Assembly: GCA_916610825.1 (NCBI GenBank)
Contig: OU744446.1
Coordinates: forward strand, 13,016,538-13,080,537
Length of the DNA: 64,000 nt
Source of the DNA: Haliclystus octoradiatus
Taxonomy: Eukaryota; Cnidaria; Staurozoa; Stauromedusae; Haliclystidae
Reading direction: 5' to 3'
The notes beneath the pieces were generated by a model. The model was not told the origin of the DNA. It worked only from the letters and a program-made list of their open reading frames with translations, and made no database searches. A program made the position numbers and the translations under genes. Of this stretch, positions 1 through 12,300 are shown piece by piece. Every line of letters begins with the position of its first letter. Position 1 is the first letter of the stretch.

Positions 1-329
1 AACATCATCTGGATGTTGATCTTTCTTTGGCTCCTTTGCTACAGCTTTTCCCTTAGTTGGCTTCTTCCCTTTGTATGCTTTTTGGGAAGGTTGTCCAGAC
101 TCCTTTTTGACAAGGTCAACATGTTCTTTTCCTTTTCCGATTGGCTTTTTCTTCGTGTCAACCTTCACGGTCATAGGGCTATCCTTAGGTTTATCTTTTT
201 GAGGTATGTTTTTCCCTTTTTTTGGTTTCTCTTTGGATATCTTTTTCAATGGCTCGTCAGGTTGACTTTTAGATGGTGATGACGGCTGCACAAGCTCTCC
301 AACAGAGGGCTTAGCTAATGCCTGCTTTT
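1..329 (-). other. Window-edge part of the giant exon, K/P-rich
   Basis: About 110 residues rich in Lys, Pro and Glu (K-G-K-K-P, K-K-P-I-G-K-G-K) continue the second repeat region in degenerate form. No stop or splice donor is evident before base 1, so the exon continues outside the window. Confidence 0.75.
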
Positions 330-3300
330 CAACTGTCAAAGTGACAGGTTTTTCATCAGTGGGTTCATCTGACACTGGTTCAGTCTTTCCTCGCTCAGAT
401 GGTTCGCATGTCTTTGTTTCATCATCAGGAGTTGGTTCCAAGATGGTCTCTGGCACACTCTCTTCGAATACAACAGGAACATCAGCTACAATAACAGGCT
501 CGAGTTCATCTTCGGAAATCTGCTTTTGATTGGGAAAGTTCTTTTCAATAGGCTGGCTCTTCTTTTCTTCATTCTCGTCTGGCACTAAATATTCATCAAT
601 AGATCCTACATCAACATGTAAAACTCCTTGAGGTATATACTCAACATCCTCAGATTTCGTAGGCTCTATTGAAATTACAGTGGGTGCAGATTTGACCTTT
701 TCCTCAGAGGGAGCTATTTCAATCTTCTTCACTTCAACGTTAAATGTGAAGCTGTCATCATCTGGCTTCTTATCACTTTGTTCCGGTTCATCTGGCTTCT
801 TATCACTTTGTTCCGGTTCATCTGGCTTCTTATCACTTTGTTCCGGTTCATCTGGCATATCTTTTCCTTTCTTTGGCTTCTTTCCCTTTGGTGTTTTCTT
901 TGATGATTTTTCTGGTTCCTTTGTTTGTTTGGCACTAGATTTAACAGGCTCCTTTGCTTTACTCTTAGGTGATGTTGGCTTGTCAACTTTCGGTTCCTCT
1001 GACTCTTTCTTTGGCTTTTTCTTTGATTTCGTCTTAGAAGGCTGTTCAGGTTTACTTTCAGAAGGTGACAATGCCTTCATGATATCATCAACAGAAGGCG
1101 TAGAAGATATTGTCTGCGGTTCAATTGTCAAAGTGACAGGTTTGTCATCAGTGGGTTCATCTGACACTGGCTCAGTCTTTCCTCGCTCAGATGGTTCGCA
1201 TGTCTTTGTTTCATCAACAGGAGTTGGTTCTAAGATGGTTTCTGGCACACTCTCTTCGAATACGACAGGAACATCAGCTACAATAACAGGTTCAAGTTCA
1301 TTTTCGAAAATCTGCTTTTGTTTGGGCAAGTTCTTTTCAATAGGCTGGCTTTTCTTTTCTTCATTCTCGTCTGGCACTAAATATTCATCAATAGATCCTA
1401 CATCAACATGTAAAACTCCATGAGGTATATACTCAACATCCTCAGATTTCGTAGGCTCTTTTGAAATTACAGCGGGTGCAGATTTGACCTCTTCCTCAGA
1501 GGGAGCTATTTCAATCTTCTTCACTTCAACGTTAAATGTGAAGCTGTCATCATCTGGCTTCTTATCACTTTTCTCCGGTTCATCTGGCATATCTTTTCCT
1601 TTCTTTGGCTTCTTTCCCTTTGGTGTTTTCTTTGATGATTTTTCTGGTTCCTTCTTTGTTTGCTTGGCACCAAATTTAACAGGCTCTTTTACATTTCTCT
1701 TAGGTGATGTTGGCTCGTCAACTTTCGGTTCCTCTGACCCTTTCTTTGGCTTTTTCTTCGATTTCGTCTTAGAAGGCTGTTCAGGTTTACTTTCAGAAGG
1801 TGACAATGCTTTTACAGTATCATCAACAGAAGGCGTAGAAGATATTGTCTGCGGTTCAATTGTCAAAGTGACAGGTTTGTCATCAGTGGGTTCATCTGAC
1901 ACTGGTTCAGTCTTTCCTTGTGCAGATGGTTCGCATGTCTTTGTTTCATCAACAGGAGTTGGTTCTAAGATGGATTCTGGCACACTCTCTTCGAATACGA
2001 CAGGAACATCAGCTAAAATAACAGGCTCGAGTTCATCTTCGGAAATCTGCTTTTGTTTGGGCAAGTTCTTTTCAATAGGCTGGCTCTTCTTTTCTTCATT
2101 CTCGTCTGGCACTAAATATTCATCAATAGATCCTACATCAACATGTAAAACTCCTTGAGGTATATACTCAACATCCTCAGATTTCGTAGGCTCTTTTGAA
2201 ATTACAGCGGGTGCAGATTTGACCTCTTCCTCAGAGGGAGCTATTTCAATCTTCTTCACTTCAACGTTAAATGTGAAGCTGTCATCATCTGGCTTCTTAT
2301 CACTTTTCTCCGGTTCATCTGGCATATCTTTTCCTTTCTTTGGCTTCTTTCCCTTTGGTGTTTTCTTTGCTGATTTTTCTGTTTCCTTCTTTGTTTGCTT
2401 GGCACTAGATTTAACAGGCTCTTTTGCATTACTCTTAGGTGATGTTGGTTCATCTGACTTGGGCTCATCTTTCGTCGAAATTGGTTTACTAGACGCAGGC
2501 TCTTTTTCACTAGGTTCCTCTGCTGGAGATGGTTCTGGTGTAGTTTCTGGTTTTCGTTCTACAACTGGCACAGGAGCATCAGCCATTACAACTGGATCAA
2601 GTTGTCCCTTTGGTTTTTCTTTTTTGGGTTCCTCTGCTCCTTTCTTTGGCTTTTTCTTTGATTTCTTCTTAGAAGGCTGTTCAGGTTTACTTTCAGAAGG
2701 CGACAATGCTTTCACAGAATCGTCAACAGAAGGCGTAGAAGATATTGTTTGTGGTTCAATTGTCAAAGTAACAGGTTTGTCATCAGTGGGCTCATCTGAC
2801 TTGGGCTCATCTTTCGTCGAAATTGGTATACTAAACTCAGGCTCTTTTTCACAAGGCTCTTCTGCTGGAGATGCTTCTGGTGTAGTTTCTGGTATACTTT
2901 CTACAACCGGCACAGGAGCATCAGCTACTACAATCGGTTCGAGCTGTTCTTTAGGTTCATCCTTTTGGGGGGCATCCTTCCGTTTTTTTAGTATCTTTTT
3001 CTTCGATTTCGTCTTAGAAGGCTGTTCAGGTTTACTTTCCGAAGGTGACAATGCTTTCACAGAATCGTCAACAGAAGGAGTAGAAGATATTGTCTGTGGT
3101 TCAATTGTCAAAGTGACAGGTTTGTCATCAGTGGGCTCATCTTTCGCAGAAATTGGTATACTAGACTCAGGCTCTTTTTCACTAGGCTCCTCTGCTGGAG
3201 ATGGTTCTGGTGTAGTTTCTGGTTTTCGTTCTACAACTGGCACAGGAGCATCAGCCATTACAACTGGATCAAGTTGTCCCTTTGGTTCTTCTTTTTTGGG

Positions 3301-6300
3301 TTCCTCTGCTCCTTTCTTTGGCTTTTTCTTTGATTTCTTCTTAGAAGGATGTTCAGGTTTACTTTCCGAAGGTGACAATGCTTTCACAGAATCGTCAACA
3401 GAAGGAGTAGAAGATATTGTCTGTGGTTCAATTGTCAAAGTGACAGGTTTGTCATCAGTGGGCTCATCTTTCGCAGAAATTGGTATACTAGACTCAGGCT
3501 CTTTTTCACTAGGCTCCTCTGCTGGAGATGGTTCTGGTGTAGTTTCTGGTTTTCGTTCTACAACTGGCACAGGAGCATCAGCCATTACAACTGGATCAAG
3601 TTGTCCCTTTGGTTCTTCTTTTTTGGGTTCCTCTGCTCCTTTCTTTGGCTTTTTCTTTGATTTCTTCTTAGAAGGATGTTCAGGTTTACTTTCCGAAGGT
3701 GACAATGCTTTCACAGTATCGTCAACAGAGGGCGTAGAAGATATTGTCTGTGGTTCAATTGTCAAAGTAACAGGTTTGTCATCAGTGGGCTCATCTGACT
3801 TGGGCTCATCTTTCGTCGAAATTGGTATACTAAACTCAGGCTCTTTTTCACAAGGCTCTTCTGCTGGAGATGCTTCTGGTGTAGTTTCTGGTATACTTTC
3901 TACAACCGGCACAGGAGCATCAGCTACTACAATCGGTTCGAGCTGTTCTTTAGGTTCATCCTTTTTGGGGGCATCCTTCCGTTTTTTTAGTAGCTTTTTC
4001 TTCAATTTCTTCTTAGAAGGCTGTTCAGGTTTACTTTCCGAAGGTGACAATGCCTTCACCGTATCATCAACAGAGGGCGTAGAAGATACTGTCTGTGGTT
4101 CAATTGTCAAAGTGACAGGTTTGTCATCAGCAGATTCTGCATCTGGTTCGGCTTTCTTCTCTTTTGGTTTAATATTTTCTGGCCGTTCAGAGTTGGTACC
4201 TTTGTTAGGTTCAATTCCAGACTCTGTTGGAATTTCATTTTTCAGAAATTGGTTTGGCTTAGCACTGTCTAATGGGCTATGTGTTTGTTCCCAGCTACCT
4301 GTTAATGAAGCTATTGGCTCTTTAGAACTCTGATCTATGGTATTTGGCGTATAGATAATCTTACGATGTACAATTCTTCTTGTGTGGACATCTTTCCTCT
4401 TCCTGATAATTTTCTTCTTGATATTACCTTGCTCGTCCTTAACTTCCTCAAATGAGTCTGTAAATTCCCCACTTTTAATAAGAGAGGAAGGTTCAACAAC
4501 CACTTCACTACTTCCATCTTGCGCTAGAACCTGTCGCATAACTGGAGAATTTTCAACTGGAATTTCAACAATTTCTTCAATAGGTTCTTCGGATGATGTT
4601 TTATCTGAGTTGGAATCTTTTAGCTTACGGCGTTTCACAATATCATGCTTTGTTACAGTTGAGCGAATTTCTTTTGTTTCTTGCCTATTATCTTCAGGAT
4701 TTTCCTTTGTACTAATGGTGAGAGATTCTTCGACTTTCAAAGATGATTTAAGTGGCTGATGTTGGTCTTCTCTTTCTGAAATCCTGTATGTTGTTTCGGG
4801 GGTATAATGCAAAACACGCCTTGGTACAGCCATGTTGCTATCATCTGGATCTTCATCACGTTCGGTTTCAGTAACGTGTCGCTCTAACTCCACTTCTTCG
4901 CCATCTTGGAAAACAACTACCTTCTTAACAACTACAGTCTTAATCGTCATGTACACTTTTCTGTACACATAAGTTTTTGTTATTGGGATAGATGGCTCTA
5001 CGAAGTCTTCTTCATGTGACGATAAGAGTGGAATGTAAGGTGATACTGACTCATATTCATCTAACAATGTTTCTGTGCCATCAGGTTGACGAATAACACG
5101 CTCAACAATACGCCTTTCAACATCTTGAGCATCTGGAGTAGATTCATCCTTAGGAATTCGCACCACTTCACATGGTGGTTCTTCTTGGCTCTCTTCGTTA
5201 ACAATTTCTTCACCATCTTCATTGTCGACTGTTGATCTGATGACAGTACGACGAGTAACAACAGGCAATGATTTACGTACAACTGTTCTGAAAGAAGTAC
5301 CAGTTTTAACAACAGACATGCCTTCAGGTTCCTGGGTTTCAACAGGAACAAGAGTTGCGTTAAATTGATCAGCAATACCATCTACACTTTCTGGATATTG
5401 TTCTACGAGACACAGCTTGTATTCAACAGGTGAAACTTTCAAATCAACATCGTCAACTGTTCGAAGATTTACTTTCTTTGTTTCTTTCTCGACACGCACT
5501 ACAACATGGACAGAATCAGAAGCACCACTACCTTCTTCAACAACATCAGGGGAAAATTCTGACAAAGATGACTCTAAAGGTGTCACATCAAATTGTTCAT
5601 TGCTATCTAGAGAATTTACCAAAGAAGTAGGCAACGCAACAGGATCAATATACTCTTTTGAATCAGAAATATCCGTCCTGAGAACTTCTTCTTTGTCGTC
5701 TTCAATCCTTAACCGTCGAGTAATAATTCTTTCCCTAACAACACATACATTTTCATCTCCAGGCAATAAAGCTGACTTCATAGGGTCAACTGGAAAAACA
5801 TTCTCAGATTGGCTGACTAATTTCTCTTCACCCTTTCTGTCTACCTTTAGAACACGAACAATACGCCTTTCAACAAAAAAAGGATCAGATGCTGGAACAC
5901 CATCAATAGGTCTTGGCTGATCGTCTTCTGGCACGCTCTCCACAGTGCCAACGTCCATGGGGACAGGAATGTCTTCTTCCACTGGCTCCTCGACCTCTTC
6001 CACCTTCTCTGTGCCGTCGGGCAACACGATAATCCTCTTGATGGTCCTTCTGGTGACAGTGCGCACAGTTCGGCGGATGATCTTGCCGTCCTGCATGGTG
6101 ACACCGTCTTCTGGCTCCTCTGGAGCAGGAGTAGGTTCACCAACGACAGTACGGTGTACTTGACGACTGGTCACCACTTCTTGCTCAGGCAAGCTTTCGG
6201 CGACAGGCTCTTGAGTTGGTGCAAAGAGTTCCTCGATTGGTTCATCAACGTCTGACTTGGGTTCTTCCACGCTCTCCTCGACGCCTTGCTCTTCTCCTTG

Positions 6301-9300
6301 AGGGGTGTAGATAACCTTCCTGTACACCTTTCTCCTTGTCACGACAGGCACAGGTCGGCGCACAACTCTCCTCGTCACAACTCCCTGTACGTCTTTCACT
6401 TCTTCCACTTGTGGCGTCGACTCTACAGGCATCTCGTACTGTGGCTGCTCAATGACTTCCTCCTCGCCGTCAGCCTTGCGGATGATGCGCCTCACAATGG
6501 TGATGCTGGTAGGTTCTACCGGTTCGTCAACGGTGTCCTCCACTGGGCCTTCACTGCTGCCATCAGGCAACTGCACCACTTTGCGGATAACACGGCGTTG
6601 AGTGGTCACTTGTTGTTTTCGAACCACAGTGCGGTAGACCTCTCCATGTTTGGTCTCCTCCTCGACTTCTGGCTCCGATTCTGTGGTGAGAGAAACCTCT
6701 AGCGGGCTAACAAGCTCGGGCTCTTCGACCACAGTCTCTTTGCCAGTTTCGTCTTTGACCACTCTCTTGACCATGCGCCTGCTGACTGTCGGTGAGGCTT
6801 CTTGTTTCTCGCCTGACTCCTCGATACTACTCTCTAGGTCCTCCTCTTTGCCGCTTGGGTGAACAACGCTGCGTCTGATCACTGTTCTCTTGCTAGTCAC
6901 CATAACTGGACGTCTAACAACAGTGCGCAGGATCACGCCTCCTGTATCCTTCTCCTCTTCAATTTGTTCAGGCAGTTGTTCCTCAGGAGTCATCTCCACA
7001 GGAACGATAGTCTCTGACTCGTCGATCAGTTGCTCTTGTCCGTCTGGCTGTCGCACAACACGTCTCACAAGAGTCCTCTCCACAGCTCTTGGCATGTCGA
7101 CGGCAACAACCTCGCGGTGCACCTGTCTACGAGTCACCTCCTCTGGCTCTCTCTCGTAACGTTGGACAGTGCGGTGGACAACACGGGTTGGCTGATCGTC
7201 TTCTGGCACGCTCTCCACAGTGCCAACGTCCATGGGGACAGGAATGTCTTCTTCCACTGGCTCCTCGACCTCTTCCACCTTCTCTGTGCCGTCGGGCAAC
7301 ACGATAATCCTCTTGATGGTCCTTCTGGTGACAGTGCGCACAGTTCGGCGGATGATCTTGCCGTCCTGCATGGTGACACCGTCTTCTGGCTCCTCTGGAG
7401 CAGGAGTAGGTTCACCAACGACAGTACGGTGTACTTGACGACTGGTCACCACTTCTTGCTCAGGCAAGCTTTCGGCGACAGGCTCTTGAGTTGGTGCAAA
7501 GAGTTCCTCGATTGGTTCATCAACGTCTGACTTGGGTTCTTCCACGCTCTCCTCAACGCCTTGCTCTTCTCCTTGAGGGGTGTAGATAACCTTCCTGTAC
7601 ACCTTTCTCCTTGTCACGACAGGCACAGGTCGGCGCACAACTCTCCTCGTCACAACTCCCTGTACGTCTTTCACTTCTTCCACTTGTGGCGTCGACTCTA
7701 CAGGCATCTCGTACTGTGGCTGCTCAATGACTTCCTCCTCGCCGTCAGCCTTGCGGATGATGCGCCTCACAATGGTGATGCTGGTAGGTTCTACCGGTTC
7801 GTCAACGGTGTCCTCCACTGGGCCTTCACTGCTGCCATCAGGCAACTGCACCACTTTGCGGATAACACGGCGTTGAGTGGTCACTTGTTGTTTTCGAACC
7901 ACAGTGCGGTAGACCTCTCCATGTTTGGTCTCCTCCTCGACTTCTGGCTCCGATTCTGTGGTGAGAGAAACCTCTAGCGGGCTAACAAGCTCGGGCTCTT
8001 CGACCACAGTCTCTTTGCCAGTTTCGTCTTTGACCACTCTCTTGACCATGCGCCTGCTGACTGTCGGTGAGGCTTCTTGTTTCTCGCCTGACTCCTCGAT
8101 ACTACTCTCTAGGTCCTCCTCTTTGCCGCTTGGGTGAACAACGCTGCGTCTGATCACTGTTCTCTTGCTAGTCACCATAACTGGACGTCTAACAACAGTG
8201 CGCAGGATCACGCCTCCTGTATCCTTCTCCTCTTCAATTTGTTCAGGCAGTTGTTCCTCAGGAGTCATCTCCACAGGAACGATAGTCTCTGACTCGTCGA
8301 TCAGTTGCTCTTGTCCGTCTGGCTGTCGCACAACACGTCTCACAAGAGTCCTCTCCACAGCTCTTGGCATGTCGACGGCAACAACCTCGCGGTGCACCTG
8401 TCTACGAGTCACCTCCTCTGGCTCTCTCTCGTAACGTTGGACAGTGCGGTGGACAACACGGGTTGGCTGATCGTCTTCTGGCACGCTCTCCACAGTGCCA
8501 ACGTCCATGGGGACAGGAATGTCTTCTTCCACTGGCTCCTCGACCTCTTCCACCTTCTCTGTGCCGTCGGGCAACACGATAATCCTCTTGATGGTCCTTC
8601 TGGTGACAGTGCGCACAGTTCGGCGGATGATCTTGCCGTCCTGCATGGTGACACCGTCTTCTGGCTCCTCTGGAGCAGGAGTAGGTTCACCAACGACAGT
8701 ACGGTGTACTTGACGACTGGTCACCACTTCTTGCTCAGGCAAGCTTTCGGCGACAGGCTCTTGAGTTGGTGCAAAGAGTTCCTCGATTGGTTCATCAACG
8801 TCTGACTTGGGTTCTTCCACGCTCTCCTCGACGCCTTGCTCTTCTCCTTGAGGGGTGTAGATAACCTTCCTGTACACCTTTCTCCTTGTCACGACAGGCA
8901 CAGGTCGGCGCACAACTCTCCTCGTCACAACTCCCTGTACGTCTTTCACTTCTTCCACTTGTGGCGTCGACTCTACAGGCATCTCGTACTGTGGCTGCTC
9001 AATGACTTCCTCCTCGCCGTCAGCCTTGCGGATGATGCGCCTCACAATGGTGATGCTGGTAGGTTCTACCGGTTCGTCAACGGTGTCCTCCACTGGGCCT
9101 TCACTGCTGCCATCAGGCAACTGCACCACTTTGCGGATAACACGGCGTTGAGTGGTCACTTGTTGTTTTCGAACCACAGTGCGGTAGACCTCTCCATGTT
9201 TGGTCTCCTCCTCGACTTCTGGCTCCGATTCTGTGGTGAGAGAAACCTCTAGCGGGCTAACAAGCTCGGGCTCTTCGACCACAGTCTCTTTGCCAGTTTC

Positions 9301-12300
9301 GTCTTTGACCACTCTCTTGACCATGCGCCTGCTGACTGTCGGTGAGGCTTCTTGTTTCTCGCCTGACTCCTCGATACTACTCTCTAGGTCCTCCTCTTTG
9401 CCGCTTGGGTGAACAACGCTGCGTCTGATCACTGTTCTCTTGCTAGTCACCATAACTGGACGTCTAACAACAGTGCGCAGGATCACGCCTCCTGTATCCT
9501 TCTCCTCTTCAATTTGTTCAGGCAGTTGTTCCTCAGGAGTCATCTCCACAGGAACGATAGTCTCTGACTCGTCGATCAGTTGCTCTTGTCCGTCTGGCTG
9601 TCGCACAACACGTCTCACAAGAGTCCTCTCCACAGCTCTTGGCATGTCGACGGCAACAACCTCGCGGTGCACCTGTCTACGAGTCACCTCCTCTGGCTCT
9701 CTCTCGTAACGTTGGACAGTGCGGTGGACAACACGGGTTGGCTGATCGTCTTCTGGCACGCTCTCCACAGTGCCAACGTCCATGGGGACAGGAATGTCTT
9801 CTTCCACTGGCTCCTCGACCTCTTCCACCTTCTCTGTGCCGTCGGGCAACACGATAATCCTCTTGATGGTCCTTCTGGTGACAGTGCGCACAGTTCGGCG
9901 GATGATCTTGCCGTCCTGCATGGTGACACCGTCTTCTGGCTCCTCTGGAGCAGGAGTAGGTTCACCAACGACAGTACGGTGTACTTGACGACTGGTCACC
10001 ACTTCTTGCTCAGGCAAGCTTTCGGCGACAGGCTCTTGAGTTGGTGCAAAGAGTTCCTCGATTGGTTCATCAACGTCTGACTTGGGTTCTTCCACGCTCT
10101 CCTCGACGCCTTGCTCTTCTCCTTGAGGGGTGTAGATAACCTTCCTGTACACCTTTCTCCTTGTCACGACAGGCACAGGTCGGCGCACAACTCTCCTCGT
10201 CACAACTCCCTGTACGTCTTTCACTTCTTCCACTTGTGGCGTCGACTCTACAGGCATCTCGTACTGTGGCTGCTCAATGACTTCCTCCTCGCCGTCAGCC
10301 TTGCGGATGATGCGCCTCACAATGGTGATGCTGGTAGGTTCTACCGGTTCGTCAACGGTGTCCTCCACTGGGCCTTCACTGCTGCCATCAGGCAACTGCA
10401 CCACTTTGCGGATAACACGGCGTTGAGTGGTCACTTGTTGTTTTCGAACCACAGTGCGGTAGACCTCTCCATGTTTGGTCTCCTCCTCGACTTCTGGCTC
10501 CGATTCTGTGGTGAGAGAAACCTCTAGCGGGCTAACAAGCTCGGGCTCTTCGACCACAGTCTCTTTGCCAGTTTCGTCTTTGACCACTCTCTTGACCATG
10601 CGCCTGCTGACTGTCGGTGAGGCTTCTTGTTTCTCGCCTGACTCCTCGATACTACTCTCTAGGTCCTCCTCTTTGCCGCTTGGGTGAACAACGCTGCGTC
10701 TGATCACTGTTCTCTTGCTAGTCACCATAACTGGACGTCTAACAACAGTGCGCAGGATCACGCCTCCTGTATCCTTCTCCTCTTCAATTTGTTCAGGCAG
10801 TTGTTCCTCAGGAGTCATCTCCACAGGAACGATAGTCTCTGACTCGTCGATCAGTTGCTCTTGTCCGTCTGGCTGTCGCACAACACGTCTCACAAGAGTC
10901 CTCTCCACAGCTCTTGGCATGTCGACGGCAACAACCTCGCGGTGCACCTGTCTACGAGTCACCTCCTCTGGCTCTCTCTCGTAACGTTGGACAGTGCGGT
11001 GGACAACACGGGTTGGCTGATCGTCTTCTGGCACGCTCTCCACAGTGCCAACGTCCATGGGGACAGGAATGTCTTCTTCCACTGGCTCCTCGACCTCTTC
11101 CACCTTCTCTGTGCCGTCGGGCAACACGATAATCCTCTTGATGGTCCTTCTGGTGACAGTGCGCACAGTTCGGCGGATGATCTTGCCGTCCTGCATGGTG
11201 ACACCGTCTTCTGGCTCCTCTGGAGCAGGAGTAGGTTCACCAACGACAGTACGGTGTACTTGACGACTGGTCACCACTTCTTGCTCAGGCAAGCTTTCGG
11301 CGACAGGCTCTTGAGTTGGTGCAAAGAGTTCCTCGATTGGTTCATCAACGTCTGACTTGGGTTCTTCCACGCTCTCCTCGACGCCTTGCTCTTCTCCTTG
11401 AGGGGTGTAGATAACCTTCCTGTACACCTTTCTCCTTGTCACGACAGGCACAGGTCGGCGCACAACTCTCCTCGTCACAACTCCCTGTACGTCTTTCACT
11501 TCTTCCACTTGTGGCGTCGACTCTACAGGCATCTCGTACTGTGGCTGCTCAATGACTTCCTCCTCGCCGTCAGCCTTGCGGATGATGCGCCTCACAATGG
11601 TGATGCTGGTAGGTTCTACCGGTTCGTCAACGGTGTCCTCCACTGGGCCTTCACTGCTGCCATCAGGCAACTGCACCACTTTGCGGATAACACGGCGTTG
11701 AGTGGTCACTTGTTGTTTTCGAACCACAGTGCGGTAGACCTCTCCATGTTTGGTCTCCTCCTCGACTTCTGGCTCCGATTCTGTGGTGAGAGAAACCTCT
11801 AGCGGGCTAACAAGCTCGGGCTCTTCGACCACAGTCTCTTTGCCAGTTTCGTCTTTGACCACTCTCTTGACCATGCGCCTGCTGACTGTCGGTGAGGCTT
11901 CTTGTTTCTCGCCTGACTCCTCGATACTACTCTCTAGGTCCTCCTCTTTGCCGCTTGGGTGAACAACGCTGCGTCTGATCACTGTTCTCTTGCTAGTCAC
12001 CATAACTGGACGTCTAACAACAGTGCGCAGGATCACGCCTCCTGTATCCTTCTCCTCTTCAATTTGTTCAGGCAGTTGTTCCTCAGGAGTCATCTCCACA
12101 GGAACGATAGTCTCTGACTCGTCGATCAGTTGCTCTTGTCCGTCTGGCTGTCGCACAACACGTCTCACAAGAGTCCTCTCCACAGCTCTTGGCATGTCGA
12201 CGGCAACAACCTCGCGGTGCACCTGTCTACGAGTCACCTCCTCTGGCTCTCTCTCGTAACGTTGGACAGTGCGGTGGACAACACGGGTTGGCTGATCGTC

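Noticed and set aside
2219-4333. 704-codon plus-strand open frame rich in Ser, Gly and Phe, with similar ones at 680-1423 and 1484-2158
   Set aside because: They are antisense to the K/E/P-rich repeats; Lys/Glu-rich codons read backwards give Phe/Ser/Leu. No splice or start context supports them.
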